Source of the DNA: Actinomadura_E scrupuli
GTDB taxonomy: Bacteria; Actinomycetota; Actinomycetes; Streptosporangiales; Streptosporangiaceae
NCBI RefSeq assembly: GCF_050971785.1
Contig: NZ_JBPCCU010000006.1
Coordinates: forward strand, 248,001-312,000
Length of the DNA stretch: 64,000 bases
Direction of reading: 5' to 3'
Below the pieces are notes generated by a model that worked only from the letters and a program-made list of their open reading frames with translations, ran no database searches and had not been told where the DNA came from. The translations under genes were made by a program, and so were the position numbers. Shown one piece after another: positions 1-9,467 of this stretch. Each line of letters starts with the position of its first letter. Position 1 is the stretch's first letter.

Positions 1-1
1 G

Positions 2-406
2 GGCGCCGCCTACCTGGTCTACCTCGGGGTTCGCCGGCTGCTGAGCCGGTCCGACCTCGCGATGGCCGAGGTGGGGGCGGCGCGGAGCGCGGCCCGGATG
101 TTCGGTGAGGGCATCCTGGTGAACATCCTCAACCCCAAGCTGGCGCTGTTCTTCCTCGCCTTCCTGCCCCAGTTCGTGGACCCGGCGCGCGGCGCGGTCG
201 CGGGCCAGGTGGCCGTGCTCGGGATGGTCTTCGTGCTGCTCGGCCTGTGCACGGATGGCTCCTTCGCACTGCTCGCGGGCACGGTCGGGCCCTGGTTGCG
301 GGGAAGCACCCGTTTTCTGCGCGGGGAGCGGTACGTCGTCGGCGGCACGTTCATCGGGCTCGGGGTCATGGCGGCCTTCACTCCGGTCCGGCAGAACCAT
401 TCCTAG
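2..406 (+). CDS. LysE-family amino-acid exporter, C-terminal part (5' end outside window)
   Basis: The reading frame is open from base 2 and ends at 404-406, giving the last ~134 residues of a LysE/RhtB translocator. The family exports amino acids or other small metabolites across the cytoplasmic membrane. The sequence shows the conserved family segment ILVNILNPKLALFFLAFLPQFV, followed by two hydrophobic helices (FVLLGLCTDGSFALLAGTV and VVGGTFIGLGVMAAF). The usual family length is ~205-210 residues, so about 70 N-terminal residues are missing to the left. Substrate cannot be told. The internal ATG at 62 is not the start, because homology continues upstream of it. Confidence 0.9.
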   Translation, partial: GAAYLVYLGVRRLLSRSDLAMAEVGAARSAARMFGEGILVNILNPKLALFFLAFLPQFVDPARGAVAGQVAVLGMVFVLLGLCTDGSFALLAGTVGPWLRGSTRFLRGERYVVGGTFIGLGVMAAFTPVRQNHS

Positions 407-625
407 TTCGCCGGGCGGGTAAATGACTCTGCGTATAAGCGCCTCAGCCTGCCATTCACCAAAGAACCGGACCGACCCCGGTATTACGCTGCAGAATCAT
501 CGGTCTACGGAGCGTAGTGCCAGGTGGGGGCGGGACGGGGCTGGCCACACTGGGTCACTCTGATCATGGACTGTGCATCGTAAAATGGGCGATATACGGA
601 GAATTCTTCCGTTACTCTCATCCGC

Positions 626-799
626 ATGCCTGACAACGAGGTTGACCCGGCCGGGAACACACAGCAGTTCCGGGCGTTCGTCCAGAAGGGCGAGAGCGGG
701 TCCGCGACGCCGCAGGGCGGCAATACCAAATGGATCATCGGCGCGGTGGCCTTCATCGTGGTGGTGGTCATCGTGGCGGTCGTCTGTTTCCTGGAGTGA
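626..799 (+). CDS. 57-residue single-span membrane mini-protein
   Basis: ATG at 626, stop TGA 797-799. The protein is a polar N-terminus (MPDNEVDPAGNTQQFRAF...) of ~34 residues followed by one strong hydrophobic segment (WIIGAVAFIVVVVIVAVVCFL) and then stop, so it looks tail-anchored with the N-terminus in the cytoplasm. Codon third positions are GC-rich as in neighbouring genes, which supports coding. No domain is recognisable. It stands alone between the exporter and the MarR gene. Function unknown. Confidence 0.6.
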   Translation: MPDNEVDPAGNTQQFRAFVQKGESGSATPQGGNTKWIIGAVAFIVVVVIVAVVCFLE

Positions 800-980
800 C
801 CAGGAGGCCCGCCTCCCGGGCCACCCCGTGACGATCCTCGGCCCGCGTCGAGGTTCGCCTGCGCACGGCCACCGGCCGGCCCGACCGTGTCCTGGAGACC
901 GGTCCTGCGCGCCGGGGGCCGGCCGCGCCGTGCCCCTGTGGGTGCGAGCGCGGGCCGGCGTTTCCGCACGCCAGAGCACC

Positions 981-1010
981 GGTCGGCTGATCACCGGTCG
1001 GCTGATCACT
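981..1010. promoter_or_regulatory. Tandem 15-bp repeat upstream of MarR gene
   Basis: GGTCGGCTGATCACC at 981-995 is followed directly by GGTCGGCTGATCACT at 996-1010 (14 of 15 identical), 41 bases before the MarR start. Each unit contains the palindrome TGATCA. A repeated operator for the adjacent regulator is a reasonable inference; it is not shown. Confidence 0.4.
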
Positions 1011-1051
1011 GGCCGTCGGCCGGAGCGGGCCGGAAGCTAGTGTGACGGTCC

Positions 1052-1504
1052 ATGCGAAGCGAGTTCGGTGTGCTGTTCCTGCGGGCGTCCAAGTCGATGC
1101 GGGCGGCCGGTGAGACGGCCATGCGCAGGCACGGTCTGCACCTGGGCCAGAACCTCGTGCTCGAGGTGCTCTGGGAGCGCGACGGCCGGACGCCGGGCGA
1201 GATCGCGCAACTGCTGCACGTGACCACTCCCACGGTGGTCAAGATGGCGACCCGGATGACCGCGGCCGGGTTCCTGACCCGCCGCCGGGACGACGCGGAC
1301 AACCGGCTCGTCAGGCTCTACCTGACCGACCTAGGACGCTCGCTGCGCGAGCCCGTCATGGCCGAGATGGAGCACCTCGACCGGCGCGCGACCGCGGATC
1401 TGACGCCCGAGGAGCGGCGTCACGTCGAGACGGCGCTCGCCAAGATGGTGCGGGCCCTGGAAGCCCTCGGGGCGGAGCCGGTCGACCACACCGACGAGGT
1501 GTGA
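1052..1504 (+). CDS. MarR-family transcriptional regulator
   Basis: 150 residues, the normal MarR length. It has the winged-helix order of the family: RDGRTPGEIAQLLHVTTPTVVKMATRMTAAGFLTRRRDDADNRLVRLYLTDLGRSL, with the recognition helix TPTVVKMATRM and the basic wing DxxDNRLVRLYLT. MarR proteins act as dimers, usually as repressors released by a small phenolic or lipophilic ligand. The gene is monocistronic, facing the M15 lipoprotein gene tail to tail. The tandem repeat at 981-1010 may be its operator. Confidence 0.9.
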   Translation: MRSEFGVLFLRASKSMRAAGETAMRRHGLHLGQNLVLEVLWERDGRTPGEIAQLLHVTTPTVVKMATRMTAAGFLTRRRDDADNRLVRLYLTDLGRSLREPVMAEMEHLDRRATADLTPEERRHVETALAKMVRALEALGAEPVDHTDEV

Positions 1505-1513
1505 TCCGCGTTT

Positions 1514-1528
1514 TCCACAGCCTGTGGA
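1514..1528. other. TCCACAG-C-CTGTGGA palindrome (terminator or DnaA-box-like)
   Basis: Perfect 7-bp arms around one base, between the convergent MarR and M15 genes. A near-identical palindrome followed by the same ACGGA lies at 5071-5087, just downstream of the 5100-5918 gene. The arms resemble the actinomycete DnaA box TTGTCCACA, but a small bidirectional terminator stem is equally possible. Confidence 0.35.
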
Positions 1529-1541
1529 CGGATCGGCCCGG

Positions 1542-2303
1542 TCAGCGGCCGTTGCTGGAGAAGTGCTGGTAGTCCCTCGCGCCGCTCCACAGCCCGCCCC
1601 AGCCCCAGCCGATGGCCTTGAAGGACCGGACGACCAGGTCACCGTTGTGGATGACGCCGGGGTCCCGCCGGGAGCGGTCCTTGAACTTCACGCAGTGCTT
1701 GTGCGCCACCTGCCCGCTCGCGGTGACGTAGGGGTTCTCGCACGTGTTGAGATCGACGGCCAGCCCGTACGCGTGCTGCGACCACGAGCTGGAGCCGGTG
1801 GCGTTACGGCAGTTGAACGCCGAGGTGTTGCCGGCCTCGATCGAGTCGAAGTCGCTGCCCTTGTAGACGTCGACGAGCTCCATCCGCCGGATGGGGTAGC
1901 GCCCGGCGTAGAGTTTCTTGAACACCGAGACCACCTCGTCGGCCACCGAAGCGTTCACGACCAGCTGGCCGGTGTGCGACCGGTGGTCCATGCCCCAGTA
2001 GGTCATCTTGATCAGCCGTAGCCCCGAGACCGGCACCGGGCAGCCCGGATGCCAGGAGTACTTCAGGGTGCCGCGGGAGACCTTGGAGATCTCCGCGGTG
2101 AAGGGGGCCGGCGCCGTCGCGGTGGGCTTCGGGGACGGCGTCGCGGACGTGAGAGCGGGCGACGGCGACGCGGTGGTCCCGGGGGGCACCGAGGCGGTGA
2201 CCGTGGGCGGAGGTGCACTGGTGGCCTTCGCGCCGTGGCCGCATCCGGCCAGCGGGGCCGCGACCGTGACGGCGGCGATCGCGGCGGTGAGGACTCGATG
2301 CAT
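1542..2303 (-). CDS. Secreted lipoprotein, M15 (VanY-like) peptidase
   Basis: 253 residues. The N-terminus MHRVLTAAIAAVTVAAPLAGC is a lipoprotein signal peptide with lipobox LAGC, so the protein should be anchored to the outer face of the membrane. A Pro/Thr/Ser-rich linker (to ~residue 70) precedes the catalytic domain. M15 zinc ligands are visible: SQHAYGLAVDLN (His and Asp of the HxxGxAxD motif) and DYQHFS near the C-terminus. The family cleaves D-Ala-D-Ala type bonds or peptidoglycan cross-bridges. Monocistronic; role in wall remodelling is inferred from the family. Confidence 0.9.
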   Translation of the reverse strand: MHRVLTAAIAAVTVAAPLAGCGHGAKATSAPPPTVTASVPPGTTASPSPALTSATPSPKPTATAPAPFTAEISKVSRGTLKYSWHPGCPVPVSGLRLIKMTYWGMDHRSHTGQLVVNASVADEVVSVFKKLYAGRYPIRRMELVDVYKGSDFDSIEAGNTSAFNCRNATGSSSWSQHAYGLAVDLNTCENPYVTASGQVAHKHCVKFKDRSRRDPGVIHNGDLVVRSFKAIGWGWGGLWSGARDYQHFSSNGR

Positions 2304-2404
2304 CTCTCCAGGGTTGCACGTTCCGTCGGTTCGTCGGTGCGTTGGGGGGACGAAACGGGCGGTCTTCGTTAGCGTGAAGGTAAAGCCACGGCAGGAAACC
2401 CGTA

Positions 2405-2773
2405 ATGACGGATCCAGAGAAGACCCTCGAAGACGATCTCTTCGGCATGGAGCCCGCGCGCGACGAGCGGGGACCCCGGATCGTCTGGCAGCCGAGAGAG
2501 CTTCCCGGCTGCCGTGACCTGGCCTTGGCGTCCGCCGGTGTCGTCACCTTCGCGTTCGTCGACGGCATCATGATGTGGGCCCCGCTGACCACGACCGCCT
2601 CCAGCAGCCCGGTCCCGCAGGCCCTGATCCTGCTGCTGCTCGCCTTCGGGCTGGGCGGCCTGCTGGCCTGGCGGGTCGGCGGCAAGTGGCGGCCGTACGG
2701 GTTCGGGATGATGGCCGGATGGCTGGTCCTGACGCTGCTCTCGGCGGGCTACCTGACCGGGATCAGCCCTTAA
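2405..2773 (+). CDS. Small membrane protein, three predicted spans
   Basis: 122 residues: an acidic cytoplasmic-type N-terminus of ~38 residues (MTDPEKTLEDDLFG...), then three hydrophobic segments (ALASAGVVTFAFVDGIMMW, ALILLLLAFGLGGLLAW, GMMAGWLVLTLLSAGYLTG). No known family recognised. ATG start at 2405. Its stop overlaps the stop of the convergent MarR gene by four bases, so no separate terminator lies between them. Confidence 0.75.
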   Translation: MTDPEKTLEDDLFGMEPARDERGPRIVWQPRELPGCRDLALASAGVVTFAFVDGIMMWAPLTTTASSSPVPQALILLLLAFGLGGLLAWRVGGKWRPYGFGMMAGWLVLTLLSAGYLTGISP

Positions 2774-3231
2774 CGCACCGCCTTGACCTGCTGGGACACG
2801 GCGGTGAAGGCGCGGCCGATGGCCTCGAGGTCCGCGGGTTCCACCACGTCGACGAAGAACTCGCGGACGGTTTCCACATGGTCGCGGGCGGCCTTCTCCA
2901 GCGTGGCGAAGCCGGTGTCGGTGAGCCGGCAGAACACGCCGCGCTTGTCGTCCGGGCAGGTCTCCCGGCGCACCAGGCCCTTGCGTTCGAGCCGTCCGCA
3001 CGTGTGCGAGAGCCGGCTGCGCGACTGGCTGGCGGATTCCGCGAGCTCGGCCATCCGCAGCCGCCGCCCCTCGGCCTCCGACAGCTGGACCAGGATCTCG
3101 TACTCGGCGGTGGACAGGCCGTGAGTGGACTTGAGGGATTGATCGAGGAGGTCGTGAAGCCTGATACTGCCCTCTATGTAGGCGCGCCAGTCGCGTTGCT
3201 GGGCGTCGTTGAGCCAGCGGGTTTCTGACAT
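2770..3231 (-). CDS. MarR-family transcriptional regulator
   Basis: 153 residues with the MarR winged helix: EAEGRRLRMAELAESASQSRSRLSHTCGRLERKGLVRRETCPDDKRGVFCRLTDTGFATLE. The segment SRSRLSHTCGRLE is the recognition helix, and PDDKRGVFCRLT the wing. Similar actinomycete MarR proteins often control stress or efflux genes. ATG at 3231 is followed upstream by an AT-rich operator-like stretch (3237-3266), suggesting autoregulation. Convergent with the small membrane protein gene. Confidence 0.9.
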   Translation of the reverse strand: MSETRWLNDAQQRDWRAYIEGSIRLHDLLDQSLKSTHGLSTAEYEILVQLSEAEGRRLRMAELAESASQSRSRLSHTCGRLERKGLVRRETCPDDKRGVFCRLTDTGFATLEKAARDHVETVREFFVDVVEPADLEAIGRAFTAVSQQVKAVR

Positions 3232-3236
3232 GCCGG

Positions 3237-3266
3237 TAGTGTATCCACTAATTGAACATTAAACTA
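3237..3266. promoter_or_regulatory. MarR-type operator/promoter region
   Basis: Directly upstream of the minus-strand MarR start. TAGTG-TATC-CACTA (3237-3250) and the imperfect 18-bp palindrome TAATTGAACATTAAACTA (3249-3266) form the only AT-rich stretch nearby. The second resembles the TTGAACATTCAA-type sites known for many MarR proteins. Autorepression is an inference. Confidence 0.5.
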
Positions 3267-3646
3267 AGTGACCCGCGGCCTGATCGGGTTTCACGGCCCG
3301 CCCGGGAGCCCGCGGCGCGGTCACTCCGGCCCGTCCTGCCGGCCATCTTCTGGCCCGGATCGGACCCGAAGAGATTTTCGAATCGGTTACCGCCACTCGC
3401 GTGACGCCGCTTCCCCGCGTGCGCTACTGTGTTCGAATTCATCGAACAGGGGTTCGACCTGTTCGTTCGGGCGGAGCGGACCCGGGGCTGGTGCGGCCAC
3501 GCCCGGGGAGGCGGGCGATGATGGCGACTTTCACGGCGCCGGGGGCGGCGCGGTGTCCGGCACGGAGACGTGGCCGCGCGACACGCCGTACGACTGTCTA
3601 TCCAAATCTACGGCCCCAGCTATATGAGCTAATACAGTCCGAGAGC

Positions 3647-4837
3647 GTGGACCCTGTACGGAATCCCTACGCCCCCGGTGCCGGGCAGCGCCCCCCCGAG
3701 CTGGCCGGCCGGGACCGAGAGCTGCAGCAGTTCGAGGTCGTGCTGGAGCGGGTGGCCCGTGGCCGCCCGGAGCGAAGCATGATCATCACTGGGCTGCGCG
3801 GGGTCGGTAAGACCGTGCTGCTCAACACCTTCCGCTCGATGGCGATGCAGCGGCTGTGGGGCACCGGCAAGATCGAGGCCCGGCCGGACCAGTCGATCCG
3901 CAGGCCGGTCGCCGCGGCGCTGCACATGGCGATCCGGGAGCTCGCGCCGCGGCACCGGGCGCCGGACCGCATCGAGGAGTTCCTCGGCGTGCTCAAGGCC
4001 TTCGCCCAGGCCGAGCCGGACCGGAGCGGCAAGAAGAGCTCGGTGCACCGCTGGCAGCCGGGCATCGACGTGCCGGCCAGCCGGGGCCGCGCCGACTCCG
4101 GCGACCTGGAGATCGACCTCACCGAGCTGTTCGTCGACGCCGCCTCGGTCGCCACCGACCTGGGAGTCGGCATCGGCCTGTTCGTGGACGAGATGCAGGA
4201 CATCCCGGCCGACGACGTCTCGGCCATGTGCGCCGCCTGCCACGAGCTGTCGCAGTCCGGCGGGCCGCTGATCGTGGTGGGCGCCGGGCTGCCGCATCTG
4301 CCCGCCGTGCTGTCGGCCAGCAAGTCCTACTCCGAGCGGCTCTTCCGGTACTGCCGGATCGACCGGCTCGACCGCGACTCCGCCGACCTCGCCCTGCTCG
4401 CCCCGGCGCAGCGCGAAGAGGTCACCTTCACCCCGGACGCCCTGGACCTGCTCTACGACGCCGCGGACGGCTACCCCTACTTCGTCCAGGCGTACGCCAA
4501 GGTCGCCTGGGACATCGCTCCGGAGACCCCGATCACCGCCGACGACATCAAGGTCGCGGCCCCGGAGGCCGAGAGCGAGCTCGCCGTCGGCTTCTTCGGC
4601 AGCCGCTACGAGCGCGCCACCCCGGCCGAGCGGGACTACATGCGCGCGATGGCCGGGCTCGGCGACGAGCCGGTCCCCACCTCGTCCGTCGCCGACGAAC
4701 TCGGCCGCAAGCCCTCCAGCCTGTCCCCGGCGCGGGACGGTCTGATCAAGAAAGGCCTCATCTACAGCGCCGAACGCGGGCTGGTGGCCTTCACGGTCCC
4801 GCACTTCGGCAAGTTCCTCCGCGCCCAGCCAGCCTGA
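3647..4837 (+). CDS. Lone AAA-type ATP-binding protein (ORC1/Cdc6-like fold) with C-terminal winged helix
   Basis: 396 residues if it starts at GTG 3647. The frame is open upstream to GTG 3401, but residues before VDPVRNPYAPG read as non-coding arginine-rich sequence. The family start normally sits just before the NPYxPGAGxRPPELxGRDxEL segment seen here. Walker A is TGLRGVGKTVLL; Walker B is GIGLFVDEMQDI; a sensor-like segment is LIVVGAGLPHLP. The C-terminus (RDYMRAMAGLGDEPVPTSSVADELGRKPSSLSPARDGLIKKGLIYSAERGLVAFTVPHFGKFLR) is a winged helix. These COG1672-type ATPases occur as isolated genes in actinomycetes; partner unknown. Both flanks carry dyad symmetry with a shared AATCTACGGC (3604-3615 region and 4927-4937). 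Confidence 0.8.
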   Translation: MDPVRNPYAPGAGQRPPELAGRDRELQQFEVVLERVARGRPERSMIITGLRGVGKTVLLNTFRSMAMQRLWGTGKIEARPDQSIRRPVAAALHMAIRELAPRHRAPDRIEEFLGVLKAFAQAEPDRSGKKSSVHRWQPGIDVPASRGRADSGDLEIDLTELFVDAASVATDLGVGIGLFVDEMQDIPADDVSAMCAACHELSQSGGPLIVVGAGLPHLPAVLSASKSYSERLFRYCRIDRLDRDSADLALLAPAQREEVTFTPDALDLLYDAADGYPYFVQAYAKVAWDIAPETPITADDIKVAAPEAESELAVGFFGSRYERATPAERDYMRAMAGLGDEPVPTSSVADELGRKPSSLSPARDGLIKKGLIYSAERGLVAFTVPHFGKFLRAQPA

Positions 4838-4861
4838 GCCGGTCCCGCCCGCTACGGCGAT

Positions 4862-4890
4862 CTACCACTGTCTAGGCCAGTTCATAGACA
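4862..4890. repeat. CTGTCTA/TAGACAG dyad downstream of ATPase
   Basis: ACTGTCTA followed about 10 bases later by TAGACAG forms a 7-bp inverted repeat. The same ACTGTCTA occurs upstream of the ATPase gene near 3592. It belongs to a cluster of dyads at 4860-5030 rich in CTAG, unusual for this GC-rich DNA. Confidence 0.45.
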
Positions 4891-4925
4891 GCGCTAGAGA
4901 AGTCGATGGAAGACGCTTGTCACAA

Positions 4926-4969
4926 GAATCTACGGCTCTCTACTCCATCTGTTAGAGAGCCGTAGATTC
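4926..4969. terminator. Perfect 17-bp inverted repeat (terminator or regulatory hairpin)
   Basis: Left arm 4926-4942 and right arm 4953-4969 are perfect reverse complements, with a 10-base loop. The right arm is followed by CC rather than a T tract. It lies 89 bases after the ATPase stop. A strong hairpin terminator is the simplest reading. Because part of the arm (AATCTACGGC) recurs before the gene, a mobile-unit end or protein-binding site is also possible. Confidence 0.6.
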
Positions 4970-4992
4970 CGCGATGCTGCTCGATCGCCTTT

Positions 4993-5030
4993 TCTAGCGC
5001 GTTCTACCCCAGAGGCAAGAGAGCGCTAGA
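4993..5030. repeat. TCTAGCGC/GCGCTAGA inverted repeat
   Basis: 8-bp perfect arms at 4993-5000 and 5023-5030; GCGCTAGA also appears near 4889. Third dyad of the cluster downstream of the ATPase gene. Confidence 0.4.
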
Positions 5031-5070
5031 CGACGGCAGACACCGGCTCAGGGGCGAGGTCCGCAACGCT

Positions 5071-5087
5071 GTCCACAGGCTGTGGAC
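5071..5087. terminator. GTCCACAG-G-CTGTGGAC palindrome
   Basis: Perfect 8-bp arms around one base, 13 bases beyond the stop of the minus-strand MauE-like gene. It is close kin to the palindrome at 1514-1528 and contains a DnaA-box-like CTGTCCACA. Terminator stem or DnaA-related site cannot be separated by eye. Confidence 0.35.
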
Positions 5088-5099
5088 GGAGCCGGGCCG

Positions 5100-5918
5100 T
5101 CAGACCGAGACCACCAGGAACGGGTTGGGGCCGCTGTCCTCGGTGTCCTGCTCGTCGGCTCCGACGATCACCGCCCGGACGACCGGGTGGCGGGTGCTCT
5201 CCAGGGACACGGCGAACACGACCTCCACCTCGCGCCCGTCGGAGTACCCGGCGTAGACCAGGAACCGCCAGCACAGCTCACGCCACACCTCGACCGGCTC
5301 CGGACCGGCGATGACCGGCAGGTACTCCTTCCAGGCGCCGCTCGCGTGCAGGGTCGCGTACGTCTCGCGCAGCGGGACGGACCGCCGTTCACAGGGCACG
5401 TGCAGGCGGTGCCGGGCCAGCAGGACCCCGACCTCCGGGGAGAGCGCGAGGAGGCCGGCCACCTCCAGGACCAGGACGGCGCCGTGCCAGCCCAGGCTCC
5501 ACCGCAGCACCTCGGTACCGGGCGCCGCCACCCCCATCGTCGCGACCGCCGCGCCGGTGAGCAGCAGCGCCCGCACGACCGTACGGATCCCCACCCGGGA
5601 CGTGCTCAGCCCCCCGAAGCAGCCGCATCCGGCCTCCGGCCGCCGGGTCCGCAGCTCCCCCGCGATCCAGGTGACGGCACCGAACCAGATCGACGTCGCG
5701 ACCCGTACCGAAGGGTGTGGTGTCACCAGCAACGCGAGCCCGAGGCCCCCCTCGGTCAGCGCCACCATGATCGTCATCCCGCGATGGTGCCGCAGGAGGT
5801 CGAGCGTCTGCGCGTCCGCGGGCGGATCCGGGCCCCGCAGCAGCGCCTTGGACAGGGCGGCGGCGAGCAGCACACTCGCCAGGAACGGGACCTGGGTCTC
5901 CTGGAGCACTTCGAGCAT
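5100..5918 (-). CDS. MauE/DoxX-like redox-associated membrane protein
   Basis: 272 residues from ATG 5918, chosen because it sits two bases after the stop of the upstream gene with GGTGGGG as ribosome site; the frame extends 11 codons further up but into the upstream gene. Four hydrophobic segments occupy residues ~5-190, with a CGCFGG cysteine motif between them, as in MauE/methylamine-utilization and DoxX-type proteins that pass electrons or help disulfide formation. The C-terminal ~80 residues are soluble (PVEVWRELCWRFLVYAGYSDGREVEVVFAVSLESTRHPVVRAVIVG) and not recognised. Translational coupling to the Cys-rich protein upstream suggests a shared extracytoplasmic redox role (inference). Confidence 0.75.
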   Translation of the reverse strand: MLEVLQETQVPFLASVLLAAALSKALLRGPDPPADAQTLDLLRHHRGMTIMVALTEGGLGLALLVTPHPSVRVATSIWFGAVTWIAGELRTRRPEAGCGCFGGLSTSRVGIRTVVRALLLTGAAVATMGVAAPGTEVLRWSLGWHGAVLVLEVAGLLALSPEVGVLLARHRLHVPCERRSVPLRETYATLHASGAWKEYLPVIAGPEPVEVWRELCWRFLVYAGYSDGREVEVVFAVSLESTRHPVVRAVIVGADEQDTEDSGPNPFLVVSV

Positions 5919-5920
5919 GG

Positions 5921-6871
5921 TCACCCCACCATCAGCGTCACGTTGAAACAACCGGTGTCCAGCTCACCGCCGAGGTCGACGAAGCTCAGCGCGGTGAGCT
6001 CGACCAGGCGCCCGCGCGGCGACGTACCGCACTCCACGCAGCGATCGCAGAACCGGGCCGCCGTGCAGCCGCAGTCGGTCACCGGCACCGAGGAGGCCCG
6101 GCCGGTGCACTCGTTGCGGATGAGCAACTCGCTGCCGAGCGAGAGGTACGGAAGGGCCGCGCAACCGACCGGGGCGTCCGGGCAGCCACCGGCGTGCCCC
6201 TCCCGGTCGAGAGCAGGATAAGCGGCACCGCGACCTGTGCCCCCGCACCAGGTCGCGGTGCCGCTCAGGACGCGCGGCACGGGCCCCGCCGGTTCCGGCC
6301 GCGCGACGTCGTCGGCCCGGTAGCCGGGCTGTGACGTGCCCGGCCGTACGGCCCGCGGGCCGTCGGCGGAACGCGTCGCGATCACATCGATGAGAAAGCC
6401 CGGCTCGAACCGGGGATGGCGCACCAGCACCCGGCCCAGGGTCTCGGGCGGGATCACGACCGTCGCCGGGGGCCGATGCGGCCCCTGGTCCACCTCGACG
6501 GTCCCGCGGCCGCGGGAGACGATGGTGCCCGTCACCCGGACGATGTCCACCCAGACCCGCTCGACCTCGTGCCCCCGTGCCGAGGGACGTACGATCGCCT
6601 CCCGCCCCGGGCGGAAGGCCTGCAGTCCCGACCGGCCGCCGTGCCACACCGTGGTGGACTCCGACATGGGCAGTCTGAGCTCGCCGCCGTCATCGGTGCG
6701 CAGCACCAGCAGGTGCGGGCTGGCATCGAGGATCCGGCCGCCCACGGCACGCAGCGCGGGCCTGCCCGGCCGCTGCAGCGCGGGCGCGGGCAGCACTGCC
6801 TCCCGGAGGGTACGGCGGCGCGACACCTCGTGGTCGGCTGCTGGCACGGACGCTCCAAAGCTCTGCTGCAA
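5921..6871 (-). CDS. Two-domain Cys-rich protein with C-terminal double-psi beta-barrel (RlpA/barwin-like)
   Basis: 316 residues from a TTG at 6871 (AGGAG close upstream). Residues ~43-165 form a beta-rich segment with repeated short strands (GGRILDASPHLLVLRTDDGGELRLP, VRVTGTIVSRGRGTVEVDQG) not assigned to a family. Residues ~204-316 match the RlpA-like double-psi barrel pattern: ATWCGG, AALPYLSLGSELLIRNECTG, VPVTDCGC, RLVELTALSFVDLGG, GCFNVTLMV. Ten cysteines lie in this C-terminal domain (209, 230, 237, 255, 267, 269, 275, 278, 281, 308). The catalytic Asp266 position is kept. No signal peptide is visible. It is followed after two bases by the MauE-like gene, which could service its disulfides (inference). 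Confidence 0.7.
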   Translation of the reverse strand: MQQSFGASVPAADHEVSRRRTLREAVLPAPALQRPGRPALRAVGGRILDASPHLLVLRTDDGGELRLPMSESTTVWHGGRSGLQAFRPGREAIVRPSARGHEVERVWVDIVRVTGTIVSRGRGTVEVDQGPHRPPATVVIPPETLGRVLVRHPRFEPGFLIDVIATRSADGPRAVRPGTSQPGYRADDVARPEPAGPVPRVLSGTATWCGGTGRGAAYPALDREGHAGGCPDAPVGCAALPYLSLGSELLIRNECTGRASSVPVTDCGCTAARFCDRCVECGTSPRGRLVELTALSFVDLGGELDTGCFNVTLMVG

Positions 6872-7096
6872 GCTCTCCTACAGGACCGATGCGGCTGGTT
6901 AGACCGCGTGTCAAGACTGACCCTGGCGGCTGCCACTGTCGACGTTTATGTCGCAATTCGTCGGCTATCGGGATGAGGATTTATGCACTTGGTAGAGCAC
7001 TTCATTACCAGGTTGACCCGAATATGGCTTTTTGGTGGAACCAGAATTACGATCATCGTGCGATCGTCAGAGCTGAGTCCCGGGGTCGGGGGTGAC

Positions 7097-7660
7097 GTGA
7101 GCACGACGCAGCACGAAGAGTTCCGCGAATATGTCGCGGCTCGTGGGCCCGCGCTGCTGCGTACCGCCATGCTCCTCACCACGGACCGTACCGAGGCCGA
7201 GGACCTGCTTCAGGCCGCTCTGGCGAAGACGTACCTCGCCTGGGACCGCATCAACGATCGCGCGGCGCTCGACGGGTACGTCCGCCGCGCCATGATCAAC
7301 ACGCAGATCTCCTGGTGGCGGCGGCGCAAGCTGGACGTCTACCCCACCGACGAGCTGCCCGACCAGCCCGTCGACGACCACACCCTGCGCAGCGAACTGC
7401 ACGACCTGCTCGGGCGCGCCCTCGGCAGGCTGCCCGAGCGGCAGCGCGCCGCGGTCATGCTCCGTTACTACGAGGACATGTCCGAGACCGAGGTCGCCCA
7501 GATCCTCGGGATCAGCGTGGGCACGGTCAAGAGCACGGTCTCCCGGGCGATGGCCAAGCTACGGCTCGACGCCGAGCTCGAGAACGACTTCACCGGAACC
7601 CTGTCCGAACCGAAGGTGTTGCGCATTCCGGAGCGGCTGGAACGTCCCACCGGTGGCTGA
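7097..7660 (+). CDS. RNA polymerase sigma factor, SigE family (ECF)
   Basis: 187 residues from GTG 7097 preceded by GGGGGTGAC. Sigma-2 region: FREYVAARGPALLRTAMLLTTDRTEAEDLLQAALAKTYLAWDRI with YVRRAMINTQISWWRRRK, typical for the SigE (TIGR02983-type) group. Sigma-4 region: ALGRLPERQRAAVMLRYYEDMSETEVAQILGISVGTVKSTVSRAMAKLR. No anti-sigma gene is adjacent. The longer frame from 6983 is not used, since homology starts after VSTTQHEEFREYV. Confidence 0.9.
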   Translation: MSTTQHEEFREYVAARGPALLRTAMLLTTDRTEAEDLLQAALAKTYLAWDRINDRAALDGYVRRAMINTQISWWRRRKLDVYPTDELPDQPVDDHTLRSELHDLLGRALGRLPERQRAAVMLRYYEDMSETEVAQILGISVGTVKSTVSRAMAKLRLDAELENDFTGTLSEPKVLRIPERLERPTGG

Positions 7661-7750
7661 TTTCCCGCTCGGGCCCGCTGGGTACTGACAAGGCGCGCCA
7701 CAACGGCAAGAATCCGATTCTGTAACACCGCTGCGAGTCGGAGGCGTGCC

Positions 7751-9376
<1,626 letters not shown>

Positions 9377-9467
9377 ACACCCACCGATATTGGTCGCTCA
9401 CGGGACGTGAAGGACCGCGGTGCGGTCTAATCATGCTCCTGCCCCCCATGCAACGAGGAGTGACTTC

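Noticed and set aside
3401..3646. Extension of the ATPase to GTG 3401
   Set aside because: The 82 added residues are Arg/Pro-rich and match no family; homology begins at NPYAPGAG just after GTG 3647.
3629..4804. 391-codon minus-strand ORF opposite the ATPase
   Set aside because: Arg/Gly/Val-rich antisense reading without motifs; the plus frame has Walker A and B.
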